A stretch of 64,000 nucleotides of DNA from an uncultured Erythrobacter sp. (lineage in GTDB: Bacteria > Pseudomonadota > Alphaproteobacteria > Sphingomonadales > Sphingomonadaceae): NCBI GenBank assembly GCA_947488085.1, contig CANKYI010000001.1:2737928-2801927 (forward strand), read 5' to 3'. The position numbers and the translations under genes are program-made. The notes under the pieces are model-generated. The model was given only the letters and a program-made list of their open reading frames with translations, did not search any database and had not been told where the DNA came from. Below are positions 16,591 through 24,907 of the stretch, one piece after another. The stretch's first letter is position 1; the number at the start of each line of letters is the position of its first letter.

Positions 16591-18015
16591 CTATGCCGTT
16601 TTTGGCAACTCGCCGTCGATATATTTCTTCAATGTCGTTTGGAAATGACGGACGCGGCTGTCTTGGTATGAGCCAAGCTCCATCTTGCCCTCCTTCATCG
16701 ATTTCATGCCGGTTTGCACATGCGGCAGATTGGACATGTCTTGATCAAACACATTCGCAAGCTGTGGCCCCATTTTGTCGGCGGCCCATGCAAAGGGTTC
16801 ATCATCAGGGATAAAGGTCATTTCAACAGAACGCGGGCGCTCCTCACCCTTGGGTGTGGGGAATAACAGACGGATTTCCATGATACAGGAATCGGGCGTC
16901 TCGTCAGGCAACCAGCGATAGACCAGTGTGGGTAGGAACCCGATCCACGGGGCAAAGTTCGGGAAGATATTGTAAGTGAAGTTGTCGAGAATTTCGCTGT
17001 CCGATGCGTCGGAATAGTCATGGCCATATTGCTCGGCAAACCCCTGACGCCCTGCTTCAGCCAGCACTTTGCGTGCGCCCAGTGGATCGGCGGGATCATA
17101 ATCCTGTTCGCCATCGCCCGCAGCAAAGCGACGATTCGTGTCCGCATCATCCCCACCGGAAAACTCGTTCATTTTCTCCAGCACATAGGAGGAATCCTTA
17201 CCCTTCATGTGCGGACTGAGGACACCTGACGGCGTGATCGCGCGGTTGAAATGATCGCCGATCAAATCATAGCGCGTGTTCGCATCACCCAAAAATGGCA
17301 ACAATTGCGGATGCGTAACGATTGAATGCCACGCCTCCATAAACGCTTCGGCTGTTGCCTTCCAATTGGCGGGGATGCGTTTTTGAATCCACATGCCGGT
17401 ATGGCGGTTTTCGAAATCATAGCGATCATAGTGCGACGCCGCCGGACCAAGCCATTTTTTGAAGTCCGGTAGGTCGTGGTTCTCTGTGAGCATCACAAAG
17501 CCTTGCCACAGCTCAATTCGTGCTTGAGGCAGGTCCATGTTCTTTTCATGAAGATGCTTGAAATCCCACTCTGACGGGATCTCTTTCAGACTGCCATCAT
17601 TACGCCATGTGAAGCCATGGAACGGGCAGCGCAATTGGATCGACGGGCCACATTCGGTGCGCAATTTGCGCCCGCGGTGGAGGCATGCATTGTAGAACGC
17701 ACGTACACCGCCGTCCTTTTGGCGGATCAGGAGAAAGCTCTTGCCCGCAATCTCGAATACAACCGTATCGCCAGGATCGGGCATTTCATCCTCGCGAGCC
17801 GCAAAGAGCCAGACATTGGGCCACAGTTTTTCGCGTTCAAGTCGCGCGAAATCTTCGCTGATATAGGGTTCAACCGAAAGCGGCTCATCGCCCATTTCGA
17901 TATTGGTTTCCTCAAACAGGTAATCGGGCGGAGTGCGCGTGTCGCCATTGAGCATATCGGTGTAGCTGAGGCCGGGGCACCGGTCCTCGCGCGACATATC
18001 TTTGATCTCGTTCAT
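16591..18015 (-). CDS. Rieske non-heme iron oxygenase, alpha subunit
   Basis: A 474-residue aromatic-ring-hydroxylating-type oxygenase alpha subunit. The Rieske [2Fe-2S] ligands are CLHRGRKL and CPFHGF; the mononuclear iron ligands fit NWKATAEAFMEAWHSIVTH, followed by a distal acidic residue. No beta subunit, ferredoxin or reductase gene is adjacent, so it is probably an alpha-only (homo-oligomeric) oxygenase using unlinked electron carriers. The ATG has GAGG about 6 bases upstream. First gene of a unit with an SDR and a methyltransferase, divergent from the VOC gene. Substrate unknown; one of three such genes in the window. Confidence 0.87.
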   Translation of the reverse strand: MNEIKDMSREDRCPGLSYTDMLNGDTRTPPDYLFEETNIEMGDEPLSVEPYISEDFARLEREKLWPNVWLFAAREDEMPDPGDTVVFEIAGKSFLLIRQKDGGVRAFYNACLHRGRKLRTECGPSIQLRCPFHGFTWRNDGSLKEIPSEWDFKHLHEKNMDLPQARIELWQGFVMLTENHDLPDFKKWLGPAASHYDRYDFENRHTGMWIQKRIPANWKATAEAFMEAWHSIVTHPQLLPFLGDANTRYDLIGDHFNRAITPSGVLSPHMKGKDSSYVLEKMNEFSGGDDADTNRRFAAGDGEQDYDPADPLGARKVLAEAGRQGFAEQYGHDYSDASDSEILDNFTYNIFPNFAPWIGFLPTLVYRWLPDETPDSCIMEIRLLFPTPKGEERPRSVEMTFIPDDEPFAWAADKMGPQLANVFDQDMSNLPHVQTGMKSMKEGKMELGSYQDSRVRHFQTTLKKYIDGELPKTA

Positions 18016-18042
18016 TGGCGGCCTCTATCCCGTTCCTCGCAA

Positions 18043-18051
18043 TTTACGCAG
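18043..18051 (+). promoter_or_regulatory. TTTACGCAG element in the Rieske/VOC divergent region
   Basis: TTTACGCAG is followed a few bases later by a GCG-AGGG stretch. The same nine bases occur at 19527-19535 upstream of the acyl-CoA synthetase. Both copies flank the only regulator gene of the block, so they may be its binding sites; this is inference. Confidence 0.25.
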
Positions 18052-18116
18052 TATTCGCGAGGGTGAATATCACACAGGTTCCCCCCTACGTCACACTATC
18101 GGATTGGAGAGGGCGC

Positions 18117-18650
18117 ATGGCGCAAAATCAAGGAATAGCGGCTTTGGGTGAGGTAATGCAGCTCGCCTTTGTACCCGATGATTTTGACGCAGCGGTCAAA
18201 CATTGGACACAGGTGATGGGTGTTGGTCCGTTTTTCTTGATGGAAGGCATTCACCTCGAGGGCATGAAATATAGAGGGGAGCCCACTGATGCTGTGTTCG
18301 ATCTGGCGCTGGCCTATTGGGGTGACATGCAAATTGAGTTGATCCGACCGCGCGATAGCCACCCCTCAATCTACTCTGGTGAATATGGTGCGGTTAGTGG
18401 CCTGCACCATGTGTGCATTGTGGTCGATGATATCGATGAGGCATACCGAGTCTGCGGCGAGCAGGGGGCAGAGGTCGTGATTGAAGGGTCACTAGGCGAT
18501 AGCCGCGTGATTTATGTCGATCCGGGCGAGGGACCGGGCTCCCTCGTCGAAATCCTGCAACAAGGCGCAGGCGGACCAGACCTATTCGCCATGATCAAGC
18601 AAGCAAGCGAGGGTTGGGACGGCAGCAATCCGCTGCGCGGCCTAGGTTAG
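18117..18650 (+). CDS. VOC-superfamily (glyoxalase-like) protein
   Basis: A 177-residue vicinal oxygen chelate fold protein with two beta-alpha-beta-beta-beta modules (MQLAFVPDDFDAAVKHW and LHHVCIVVDDIDEAYRVC). A potential metal ligand set is visible (His in LHHV, Glu in LVEILQQ). ATG 18117 is chosen for its GGAGAGG site and because the frame upstream looks non-coding. It has a paralogue at 41418-41948 sharing the tail pattern WDGS(N/D)P(L/I)R. Reaction unknown; family members act as isomerases, lyases or dioxygenases. Confidence 0.75.
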   Translation: MAQNQGIAALGEVMQLAFVPDDFDAAVKHWTQVMGVGPFFLMEGIHLEGMKYRGEPTDAVFDLALAYWGDMQIELIRPRDSHPSIYSGEYGAVSGLHHVCIVVDDIDEAYRVCGEQGAEVVIEGSLGDSRVIYVDPGEGPGSLVEILQQGAGGPDLFAMIKQASEGWDGSNPLRGLG

Positions 18651-19456
18651 CTGTTAGCGCCCAAATACCCCAGTTGCCCGGCCTTAAAGATTGTTTGCGC
18701 GCGGTTGACGCTGTCCAGTTTCTCGCCAGCGCGATGGATATGATAGCGGATTGTTGCATGGCTGCGGTCAAGGATCATGCTGATTTCCTTGTCCGTTTTG
18801 CCAATCGCGGCCCAGCGCAAACATTCCACTTCGCGTTTGGACAAGACGCAATCGGATGGGATGCGCCGCTTCGTCCGAATCGCCTGAACATAGCCAGCTA
18901 CAAACCGATGGATAAGCTGCGCGAACAGCGAGCTGTGCTGCGCAAATTCCTCAGTCAAATCCTCTTTCTCTCGATCCATGCTGATAAAGCTGCTGGCCGA
19001 TATCTGTCCAAAGGGAAGGTGCACCGGAATCACAATCGCCGCTTTGCACAAGGAGCGTTTCTCAAAGTCAGCCAGGTCCAGCTCTTCGAGATACGAATTG
19101 CGCCATTTGAGATTAAAGCCATGCTCATTCACCCAAAAAGGCTCACTTTCATAGCGGCACGCACGCGGCAGAGGTGAATGCAGCGCCAAGCGGTGATCCT
19201 CCCACCAGCGCGCGCCATCATCGAGCCAGCGAAAAATGTCAGCATTTAGGATAGTGCCATCTGCATCCACCATCGGCTCTTTCGAAGAGATGTCATCGCA
19301 GACTGCGACCTGCATGCCGCGCTGTTGAGCGATCCGTGCAAGATTCTCTGCCGCATCATGGATATCTTCTGGACAGGTTATGGTCACCTGCTCAAGCAAT
19401 TGCTCAAGATTTTCGGTTCCATTGGGCGTGCGTAGCTCGACGACGTTGGCGGCCAT
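18647..19456 (-). CDS. LuxR-family transcriptional regulator (solo)
   Basis: A 269-residue regulator. The C-terminal LuxR helix-turn-helix is clear (about residues 205-262: LSKREVECLRWAAIGKTDKE, then ATIRYHIHRAGEKL). The N-terminal half resembles an autoinducer/ligand-binding domain, with an FGQISASSFISM strand near residue 165. No luxI-type synthase is in the window, so it is a LuxR solo, perhaps sensing the growth substrate, as the LuxR-type TeiR does in Comamonas steroid degradation. It overlaps the end of the VOC gene by four bases and is divergent from the acyl-CoA synthetase gene. It is the only transcription factor in the whole catabolic block. Confidence 0.82.
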   Translation of the reverse strand: MAANVVELRTPNGTENLEQLLEQVTITCPEDIHDAAENLARIAQQRGMQVAVCDDISSKEPMVDADGTILNADIFRWLDDGARWWEDHRLALHSPLPRACRYESEPFWVNEHGFNLKWRNSYLEELDLADFEKRSLCKAAIVIPVHLPFGQISASSFISMDREKEDLTEEFAQHSSLFAQLIHRFVAGYVQAIRTKRRIPSDCVLSKREVECLRWAAIGKTDKEISMILDRSHATIRYHIHRAGEKLDSVNRAQTIFKAGQLGYLGANS

Positions 19457-19526
19457 TATAGACTCACTCCTCTCCTGATGTTCCTCAAAAGGGAGACTAC
19501 ATCACTTTCCCCGATTCGCCTCATAC

Positions 19527-19535
19527 TTTACGCAG
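19527..19535 (+). promoter_or_regulatory. TTTACGCAG element in the luxR/acyl-CoA synthetase divergent region
   Basis: A second copy of the nine-base element at 18043-18051, again followed by a GCGGG stretch, and located between the regulator and the ligase gene it may control. The assignment to LuxR binding is speculative. Confidence 0.25.
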
Positions 19536-19591
19536 GGGCATTGCGGGTTTTCGCTGGCTAGGCACACAGCACACGAATGGAGAATGCGACT

Positions 19592-21226
19592 ATGGCAAGT
19601 CAGGATGGTTTCTGGCCGGGCGAAAACTTTGGCGTGGCGCTCAAAGCGATTGCGAGTGCGGTTGAGCCGGATCGGGCCGCGATCGTCCATGGTGACCGGA
19701 TTGTGACGTGGGGTGAGCTGGACACCAGAACTGATGCAATTGCCGCAGGGCTGATCGCGCGTGGCCTCAAACCGGGTAATATTGCTGGGCAGATGCTACG
19801 CAACAACCCCGATTACATTCTCGCCTATTTCGGATGCATCAAAGCAGGCGTGGTGCCGGTCAATGTGAACTACCACTACAAAACGCGCGAACTGGCCGAT
19901 ATCTGCGATCGCTTTGGGTTGAAGGCGTTATTCACTCAAGGCGACTTTGCTCAAGGCGCACGAGATGCGATGAGTGATGATGCCATCACGATTGATGTAA
20001 ACGATGCAGATTGGCTGGCTTTGCAAGAGACCACCTTGCCAGCTGGCTTTGCCATTCATTCGGATCCAGAGGCGTTATTCCTGACCGCAACCGGCGGCAC
20101 CACGGGCATGCCCAAAGCGGTGATGTGGCCGATGGTGGAGGCGTGGCAGGCATTCAGCATTTCGGTTTGGCAACGGGGATTTGCTGAACCTCCGTTTGTC
20201 GCAACTTCGCTTAAGGAGCAGGTCGAGGAGGCGGCTAAGATCACGCTTAATCATCCAGCTAGCACCTCTCCGATGCTTTTGCTCAGCCCATTAATGCACG
20301 GGGCGGGGCAATTCACTGGGGTGATCCACCTGTTGAAGGGGGGCACATTGGCGTTGCTCCCGGCGGAGAAGTTCGATGCAGACCTGGCGCTGGATGAGAT
20401 CAAACGGTTGCGAGCGCGCGGGGTGTTCATCGTTGGCGATGCCTTCGCTTTGCCATTGGCGGACCGACTTGAAGCGCGTGGCGATTCGGAAGATGCGATC
20501 TCGAGTTTGCGCTCAGTCACGTCATCGGGTGCGGTCTTTTCAGAGCACGTCAAAAAGCGCCTGATTGCGCACAATCCTGCTCTGGTGGTGATTGACGCGC
20601 TGGGTTCTTCTGAGAGTTCTGGCACGGCCGTCGTCATTACCACCGCGCAAGGTTCTACTGGCGGCGGTAAGTTCTCGGCACTCCCTGGACGCGAGACAAA
20701 GCTGTTTGACGAAAATCTCAAAGCCATTGAACCGGGCCATGATGGCGTAGGCATTGTTGCGCGCACTGGCCCATTGCCGCTTGGCTATCTGGGCGAGGAT
20801 GAAAAGAACGCGCAGACCTTTCCTGAGATTGATGGCAAACGCTGGTTGATGACCGGTGATCGCGCGCGCTGGGCAACCGATGGCAGCATGGAGTTTATCG
20901 GACGCGACAATATGTGCATCAACACTGGCGGCGAGAAAGTCTTTCCCGAAGAGGTCGAAGCGGTCCTACAGGAGCATCCGATGGTCAAGGATGCCCGCGT
21001 GGTCAGCCTGCCTGATCCGAGATTTGGACGAAAAGTGGTCGCGGTGGTTGAGCCTGAAGGCGCGCAAGAGAACCTCGCCGATGCATTGGATACTCACGCT
21101 CGTGCAGGGCTAGCGGGCTACAAGATACCGCGCCTCTATGTGACGAGCGATGTCTCGCTCCGCCTCAATAATGGAAAGCCCGATTACAAAACCGCGCAGC
21201 GTCTGGCAGATCAAGCGGTAAGCTAA
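19592..21226 (+). CDS. Acyl-CoA synthetase (AMP-forming)
   Basis: A 544-residue ANL-superfamily ligase that activates a carboxylic acid with ATP and CoA. The phosphate loop is TATGGTTGMPK, the hinge region is IGRDNMCINTGGEKVFPEEV, and the catalytic Lys is in NNGKPDYK near the C-terminus. ATG 19592 is preferred over ATG 19577 because GGAGA sits 7 bases upstream. The GG rather than SG in the P-loop is common in the FadD3/FadD17-like group of steroid and fatty-acid ligases. It ends 4 bases inside the convergent dienoyl-CoA reductase-like gene. Confidence 0.88.
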   Translation: MASQDGFWPGENFGVALKAIASAVEPDRAAIVHGDRIVTWGELDTRTDAIAAGLIARGLKPGNIAGQMLRNNPDYILAYFGCIKAGVVPVNVNYHYKTRELADICDRFGLKALFTQGDFAQGARDAMSDDAITIDVNDADWLALQETTLPAGFAIHSDPEALFLTATGGTTGMPKAVMWPMVEAWQAFSISVWQRGFAEPPFVATSLKEQVEEAAKITLNHPASTSPMLLLSPLMHGAGQFTGVIHLLKGGTLALLPAEKFDADLALDEIKRLRARGVFIVGDAFALPLADRLEARGDSEDAISSLRSVTSSGAVFSEHVKKRLIAHNPALVVIDALGSSESSGTAVVITTAQGSTGGGKFSALPGRETKLFDENLKAIEPGHDGVGIVARTGPLPLGYLGEDEKNAQTFPEIDGKRWLMTGDRARWATDGSMEFIGRDNMCINTGGEKVFPEEVEAVLQEHPMVKDARVVSLPDPRFGRKVVAVVEPEGAQENLADALDTHARAGLAGYKIPRLYVTSDVSLRLNNGKPDYKTAQRLADQAVS

Positions 21227-22125
21227 CCTGTGCTGCGGTCGGCTTTGTCTTTGGCGTTGGTGCCTTTGATCATGGCCCGCATTTGATCCCATTCGGCATC
21301 ACCCAGACCCTGAAGCGCGGGGAAGAATGTGCCACCAGTCGCTTGATATCCTGCGCCATCAATTGCGATAGTTTGTCCGTTCACATACTCCGCGCCCGGT
21401 CCCATCAGGAACGTCGCGAGGTTGGCCATCTCATGCATTTCGCCCGCGCGCCCCATTGGGTTCATTGCATTGTTTGAATTGCCGCCCGATCCGCTGGGAC
21501 TTAAACGCGCGCTCATTCCCTTGGTTGGAAACAGGCCCGGCGCGATGGCATTAAACCGTAAGCCATAGCGGCCCCATTCGGTCGCAAGACTTTGTGTCAT
21601 CGCATTGATTGCGGTTTTCGACATGGCGGATGGTACAACAAAGGCGCTGCCGGACCACACCCAGGTCGTGAGGATTGATAGAAAACTCGCTTTCTTGCCC
21701 TCGGCGATCAGCCGCTTGCCGATATCGAGTGTCACATAGAATGTGCCCCGCATCACAATATCGGCAATCGCGTTGAAGCCATTGACTGAAAGGTCTTCGG
21801 TGCGGCTGATGAAGTTGCCAGCTGCATTGTTGACGACGCCGGTTAATGCACCTCCATCGGCCCAGATCGCATCGACCATCGTGTGGATCGCATCGGCGTC
21901 GCGAATATCGCAAGCATGAGCGACGACTTTCCCGCCATGCGCGTCCATCAATTCGGCTGCGCATTCATCCAGCTTGTTTTGGCGTCGCCCGCAAATGTAG
22001 ACGGTTGCACCAAGCTTCAAAAATCCTTCTGCCATTTCGCGGCCCAAGCCGGTGCCTCCACCAGTGACCAAAATGCGCTGACCATCCATAAGGTCGTCGC
22101 GGAACATCAGCTTGGATACGTCCAT
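21223..22125 (-). CDS. 2,4-dienoyl-CoA reductase-like SDR
   Basis: A 300-residue SDR. The Gly motif is TGGGTGLG and the NAG motif is NNAAG. Where classical SDRs have YxxxK this protein has SAMSK, within VPSAMSKTAINAM. The following ATEWGRYGLRFNAIAPG and TKGMSARL match the peroxisomal/mitochondrial 2,4-dienoyl-CoA reductase (DECR) group, which uses a displaced Tyr. It would reduce dienoyl-CoA esters with NADPH during beta-oxidation of unsaturated acyl chains. Last gene of an operon with an acyl-CoA dehydrogenase, ThuA, SDR and thiolase genes. Confidence 0.8.
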   Translation of the reverse strand: MDVSKLMFRDDLMDGQRILVTGGGTGLGREMAEGFLKLGATVYICGRRQNKLDECAAELMDAHGGKVVAHACDIRDADAIHTMVDAIWADGGALTGVVNNAAGNFISRTEDLSVNGFNAIADIVMRGTFYVTLDIGKRLIAEGKKASFLSILTTWVWSGSAFVVPSAMSKTAINAMTQSLATEWGRYGLRFNAIAPGLFPTKGMSARLSPSGSGGNSNNAMNPMGRAGEMHEMANLATFLMGPGAEYVNGQTIAIDGAGYQATGGTFFPALQGLGDAEWDQMRAMIKGTNAKDKADRSTG

Positions 22126-22165
22126 GTTTTGTGTCTTTCTTAGAAGGGGTCAAAGACCCAAAGGA

Positions 22166-23374
22166 TCAAAGACCCAAAACGGTCTTGGCAATAATGTTCT
22201 TTTGCACTTCGTCCGATCCGCCAAAGATCGTCGCCGCGCGGTTGTTCAGATACCGGCCCATCGATGTTTGCGCCATTTCGCTACCGACGGGTTCGGGTGC
22301 TTCGTTGCCGTAAAGCGGTCGCTCCAACGGCAATTGCAATGCATCTGTACCCAGCAATTCAAGCCGCAAAGTGTCGATTTCTTGGCCGATATTCGAACCC
22401 AGTAGCTTGACCAGTGAGGTCTGCGGACCCGGTGATCGCCCCTTTGCCAGTTCTGCCAGAATGCGCAATTCGGTGAATTCGAGCGCCTCTGCCTCCAACC
22501 GCGCACGCGACAATCGGTCGCGGAACCGGGCGTCGTGCGCCATCGCCCCGTTAACACCAGACGGCTGCTCTTCCGCCAGTGCCTCGAGCCGATCAATGCT
22601 CTGGATCAATCGCGGCGCAAAGCATGATCCGCCGCGTTCGTTTTCAAGCAGGAATTTGGCGATCGACCAGCCATTGCCTTCCTCGCCAATGCGATTGTCT
22701 ACAGACGTGCGAGCATCCGAGAAGAACACTGCGTTCACCTCATGGTCGCCGGACATGGAGTGGATCGGGGTGACCTCAACCCCATCCTGATCCATCGGCA
22801 GCAAGAGGAAGGTGATGCCCGCTTGTTTCTTACCGGTGGCATCGGTGCGCACGAGTGCGAAAATCCAATTGGCGTGATGGGCGTGAGTGGTCCAGATTTT
22901 GGATCCGTTGACGACATATTCATCGCCATCCAACCGCGCCGATGTCTTGAGCGAGGCAAGATCAGACCCGCTGCCCGGCTCCGAATATCCCTGACACCAA
23001 TAATCCTCACCAGAAAGGATACGCGGCAGGAAGCGCGCTTTTTGCTCAGGCGTTCCGAATGCGCAGATCACCGGGCCAACCAACCGCAAACCCAGGATTG
23101 CAAGCGCGGGTGCGCCTGCCAAAGCGCACTCTTTTTCAAAGATAAACTTCTGTGTGGGCGTCCAACCTGTGCCGCCATCCTCTTTGGGCCAATGCGGTGC
23201 GACCCAACCTTTTTCAGCGAGAATGCGGTGCCATTCCATCCCGATATCGGGCTCAACAAAAACGCCGGGCGTTCGCCGCGCGCCGTCTTTCAATCGGTCG
23301 GGCAATTTGTCGGCCAGAAATCCGCGCACTTCCTCGCGAAAGGCAATGTCTTCGGGTGAGAATGTCATGTCCAT
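22166..23374 (-). CDS. Acyl-CoA dehydrogenase (long form)
   Basis: A 402-residue FAD-dependent acyl-CoA dehydrogenase of the FadE type. Visible marks are GYSEPGSGSDLASLKT (FAD/substrate binding), SKIWTTHAHHANW, and the C-terminal GRYLNNRAATIFGGSDEVQK segment. It would introduce a trans-2 double bond into an acyl-CoA. The same operon holds a shorter dehydrogenase (26519-27598); in steroid-degrading actinobacteria such pairs form heterotetramers, so the same may hold here. A 13-base duplication spans its stop codon (22150-22178). Confidence 0.9.
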   Translation of the reverse strand: MDMTFSPEDIAFREEVRGFLADKLPDRLKDGARRTPGVFVEPDIGMEWHRILAEKGWVAPHWPKEDGGTGWTPTQKFIFEKECALAGAPALAILGLRLVGPVICAFGTPEQKARFLPRILSGEDYWCQGYSEPGSGSDLASLKTSARLDGDEYVVNGSKIWTTHAHHANWIFALVRTDATGKKQAGITFLLLPMDQDGVEVTPIHSMSGDHEVNAVFFSDARTSVDNRIGEEGNGWSIAKFLLENERGGSCFAPRLIQSIDRLEALAEEQPSGVNGAMAHDARFRDRLSRARLEAEALEFTELRILAELAKGRSPGPQTSLVKLLGSNIGQEIDTLRLELLGTDALQLPLERPLYGNEAPEPVGSEMAQTSMGRYLNNRAATIFGGSDEVQKNIIAKTVLGL

Positions 23375-23378
23375 CGGT

Positions 23379-24134
23379 CTATTCCCCCTCTCTCATCGCC
23401 CAGCCTATCGAGCGGCGCAGCATGTCGTAATACACATCGTAACTCCACGCGCACATTTCCTTATGCGGGTAGAAATCCTGCATGCCCGGAAGGTCATAAT
23501 GCCCCCGGCAATGACCCAGTGTGTTGTATACGATGCGCCCTTTGCCCAGATCGCGGGTGTAGAGGATCGGCACAGCGGTTTTGTCCCACTTTTCCTCAAC
23601 AAAGCCGGTTGCGTCCCCTTCAAAAGTGGTCTGCATCAATGTGTCGATTTCGGCGGTGGTTTTGGAGAGATACAGCTCGTCCACGACCTCGAAATCCTCG
23701 ATGCCCTCGGTCAGCTCGTGGGTTTTGTTCACCACTTCCACTTCGAATTGGCCGATAGGGGGATGCGCTTTGAATTGGGTGCCGAGCATGTCGAACACGT
23801 CAGGGCGGTGCTCCGGCGTGTCGACCAAGCCGTCTTCGGTGAAGACAAGGATCGAATTGGTGCCATGCAGGGCCAGCCATTTGCCACCCCCTTCAACCCA
23901 CGCGCGCAGCTGCTTCGCCTGTTCGGGCGTCGGCATCAGATCGCATGTATAGGTAATCAGAAACCGGCATTGATCGAGCCGCTCAAGCCCAGAATAATCC
24001 GCCGCTACGGTCGTACGAATATGCGGGTGTTCGGCGAGCAGCTTGAGCAGCTCCAGTCGTGGGAAATCAATGTCGTGATATTTGCCCGCAGCGATGAAAT
24101 GCGCATCGATCCGGGTTGCGGGTTGCTCGGGCAT
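23379..24134 (-). CDS. ThuA-like domain protein (copy 1)
   Basis: A 251-residue ThuA-like (class I glutamine amidotransferase-like fold) protein. Family marks are the GGKWLALHGTNS strand-turn, LGTQFKAHPPI, THELTEGIEDFEVVDELYL and GKGRIVYNTLGHCRGHYD. ThuA proteins are known from trehalose/keto-sugar metabolism, yet no sugar genes are nearby. The gene sits two bases from an SDR and four from an acyl-CoA dehydrogenase gene, with an AGGAG site before its ATG. A second, divergent ThuA-like gene lies at 29328. Function unknown. Confidence 0.78.
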   Translation of the reverse strand: MPEQPATRIDAHFIAAGKYHDIDFPRLELLKLLAEHPHIRTTVAADYSGLERLDQCRFLITYTCDLMPTPEQAKQLRAWVEGGGKWLALHGTNSILVFTEDGLVDTPEHRPDVFDMLGTQFKAHPPIGQFEVEVVNKTHELTEGIEDFEVVDELYLSKTTAEIDTLMQTTFEGDATGFVEEKWDKTAVPILYTRDLGKGRIVYNTLGHCRGHYDLPGMQDFYPHKEMCAWSYDVYYDMLRRSIGWAMREGE

Positions 24135-24136
24135 AG

Positions 24137-24907
24137 TCAGCTCCTAATCGATCCGCCGCCATCGACGGTAAAGTCACAGCCGGTGGTGAAACTGGCTTCG
24201 TCGCTGGCGAGGAAGACGACCGCTTTCGCAACCTCTTGCGGTTCACCGATGCGGTTCATCGGATGCGTGGCGGCAAAGTTGGTTTCGATATTCTCTGGCG
24301 TGTCAGCACCGGAGAATTTGTAGCGGTCATACATCGGCGTGCGGATCGCGCCCGGGTGAACCATATTGGCCCGGATCGGAACTCCGCGTTCGGCACAATC
24401 CAGCGCGATGGAGCGAGTGAGGCCCAGAAGACCCGCTTTCGATGCACTATAAGCGGCTACGAAAGCGGCAGCGCGGATGGCGATCATTGATCCGATATTG
24501 ACGATGGCACCGGGTTCGCCGCTCGCCTCCATCGCCGGGATCGCTGCGCGACAGCCGTAAAATGGCCCCTCCAGATTGATGTCGATGGTTCGCCGCCAGC
24601 TATCAAGGTCGACATCGACCACATTGCCCGGCTCGGATATGCCGGCGATGTTGCACAAGACGTTGAGTTTGCCGAAGCGCTCCTGCGTTGTCTTGACCGC
24701 CGCGTGCCACTGATCCAGCTCACGCACATCCAGTTCAACCGCGTCAGCATTTTCGCCCAGCTCAGCTGCCAATTCGCGAGCCTTGTCGATCTGAACATCG
24801 GCGAGCATGACGCTGCCACCTTCTGCCACAATCATTCGACCAACCGCAGCGCCGATCCCCTCTGCGCCGCCCGTGACGAGCGCAACTTTACCATTCATTT
24901 TGGTCAT
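24137..24907 (-). CDS. SDR-family oxidoreductase (hydroxysteroid dehydrogenase-like)
   Basis: A 256-residue classical SDR with TGGAEGIG, CNIAG, catalytic Ser in NIGSMIAI and YSASK, and the C-terminal TTGCDFTVDGGG. The closest named relatives by pattern are 3-alpha(20-beta)-hydroxysteroid dehydrogenases and cyclopentanol dehydrogenase. Its ATG directly abuts the thiolase stop, with GGAGCG as ribosome site inside the thiolase end. Position in a beta-oxidation operon suggests a 3-hydroxyacyl-CoA or ring hydroxyl dehydrogenase role. Confidence 0.8.
   Translation of the reverse strand: MTKMNGKVALVTGGAEGIGAAVGRMIVAEGGSVMLADVQIDKARELAAELGENADAVELDVRELDQWHAAVKTTQERFGKLNVLCNIAGISEPGNVVDVDLDSWRRTIDINLEGPFYGCRAAIPAMEASGEPGAIVNIGSMIAIRAAAFVAAYSASKAGLLGLTRSIALDCAERGVPIRANMVHPGAIRTPMYDRYKFSGADTPENIETNFAATHPMNRIGEPQEVAKAVVFLASDEASFTTGCDFTVDGGGSIRS

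Noticed and set aside
23154..24323. Long plus-strand reading frame (389 codons) opposite the ThuA and acyl-CoA dehydrogenase genes
   Set aside because: The minus-strand genes have clear family motifs, good starts and operon spacing; the plus frame shows no recognisable domain and crosses a gene boundary.
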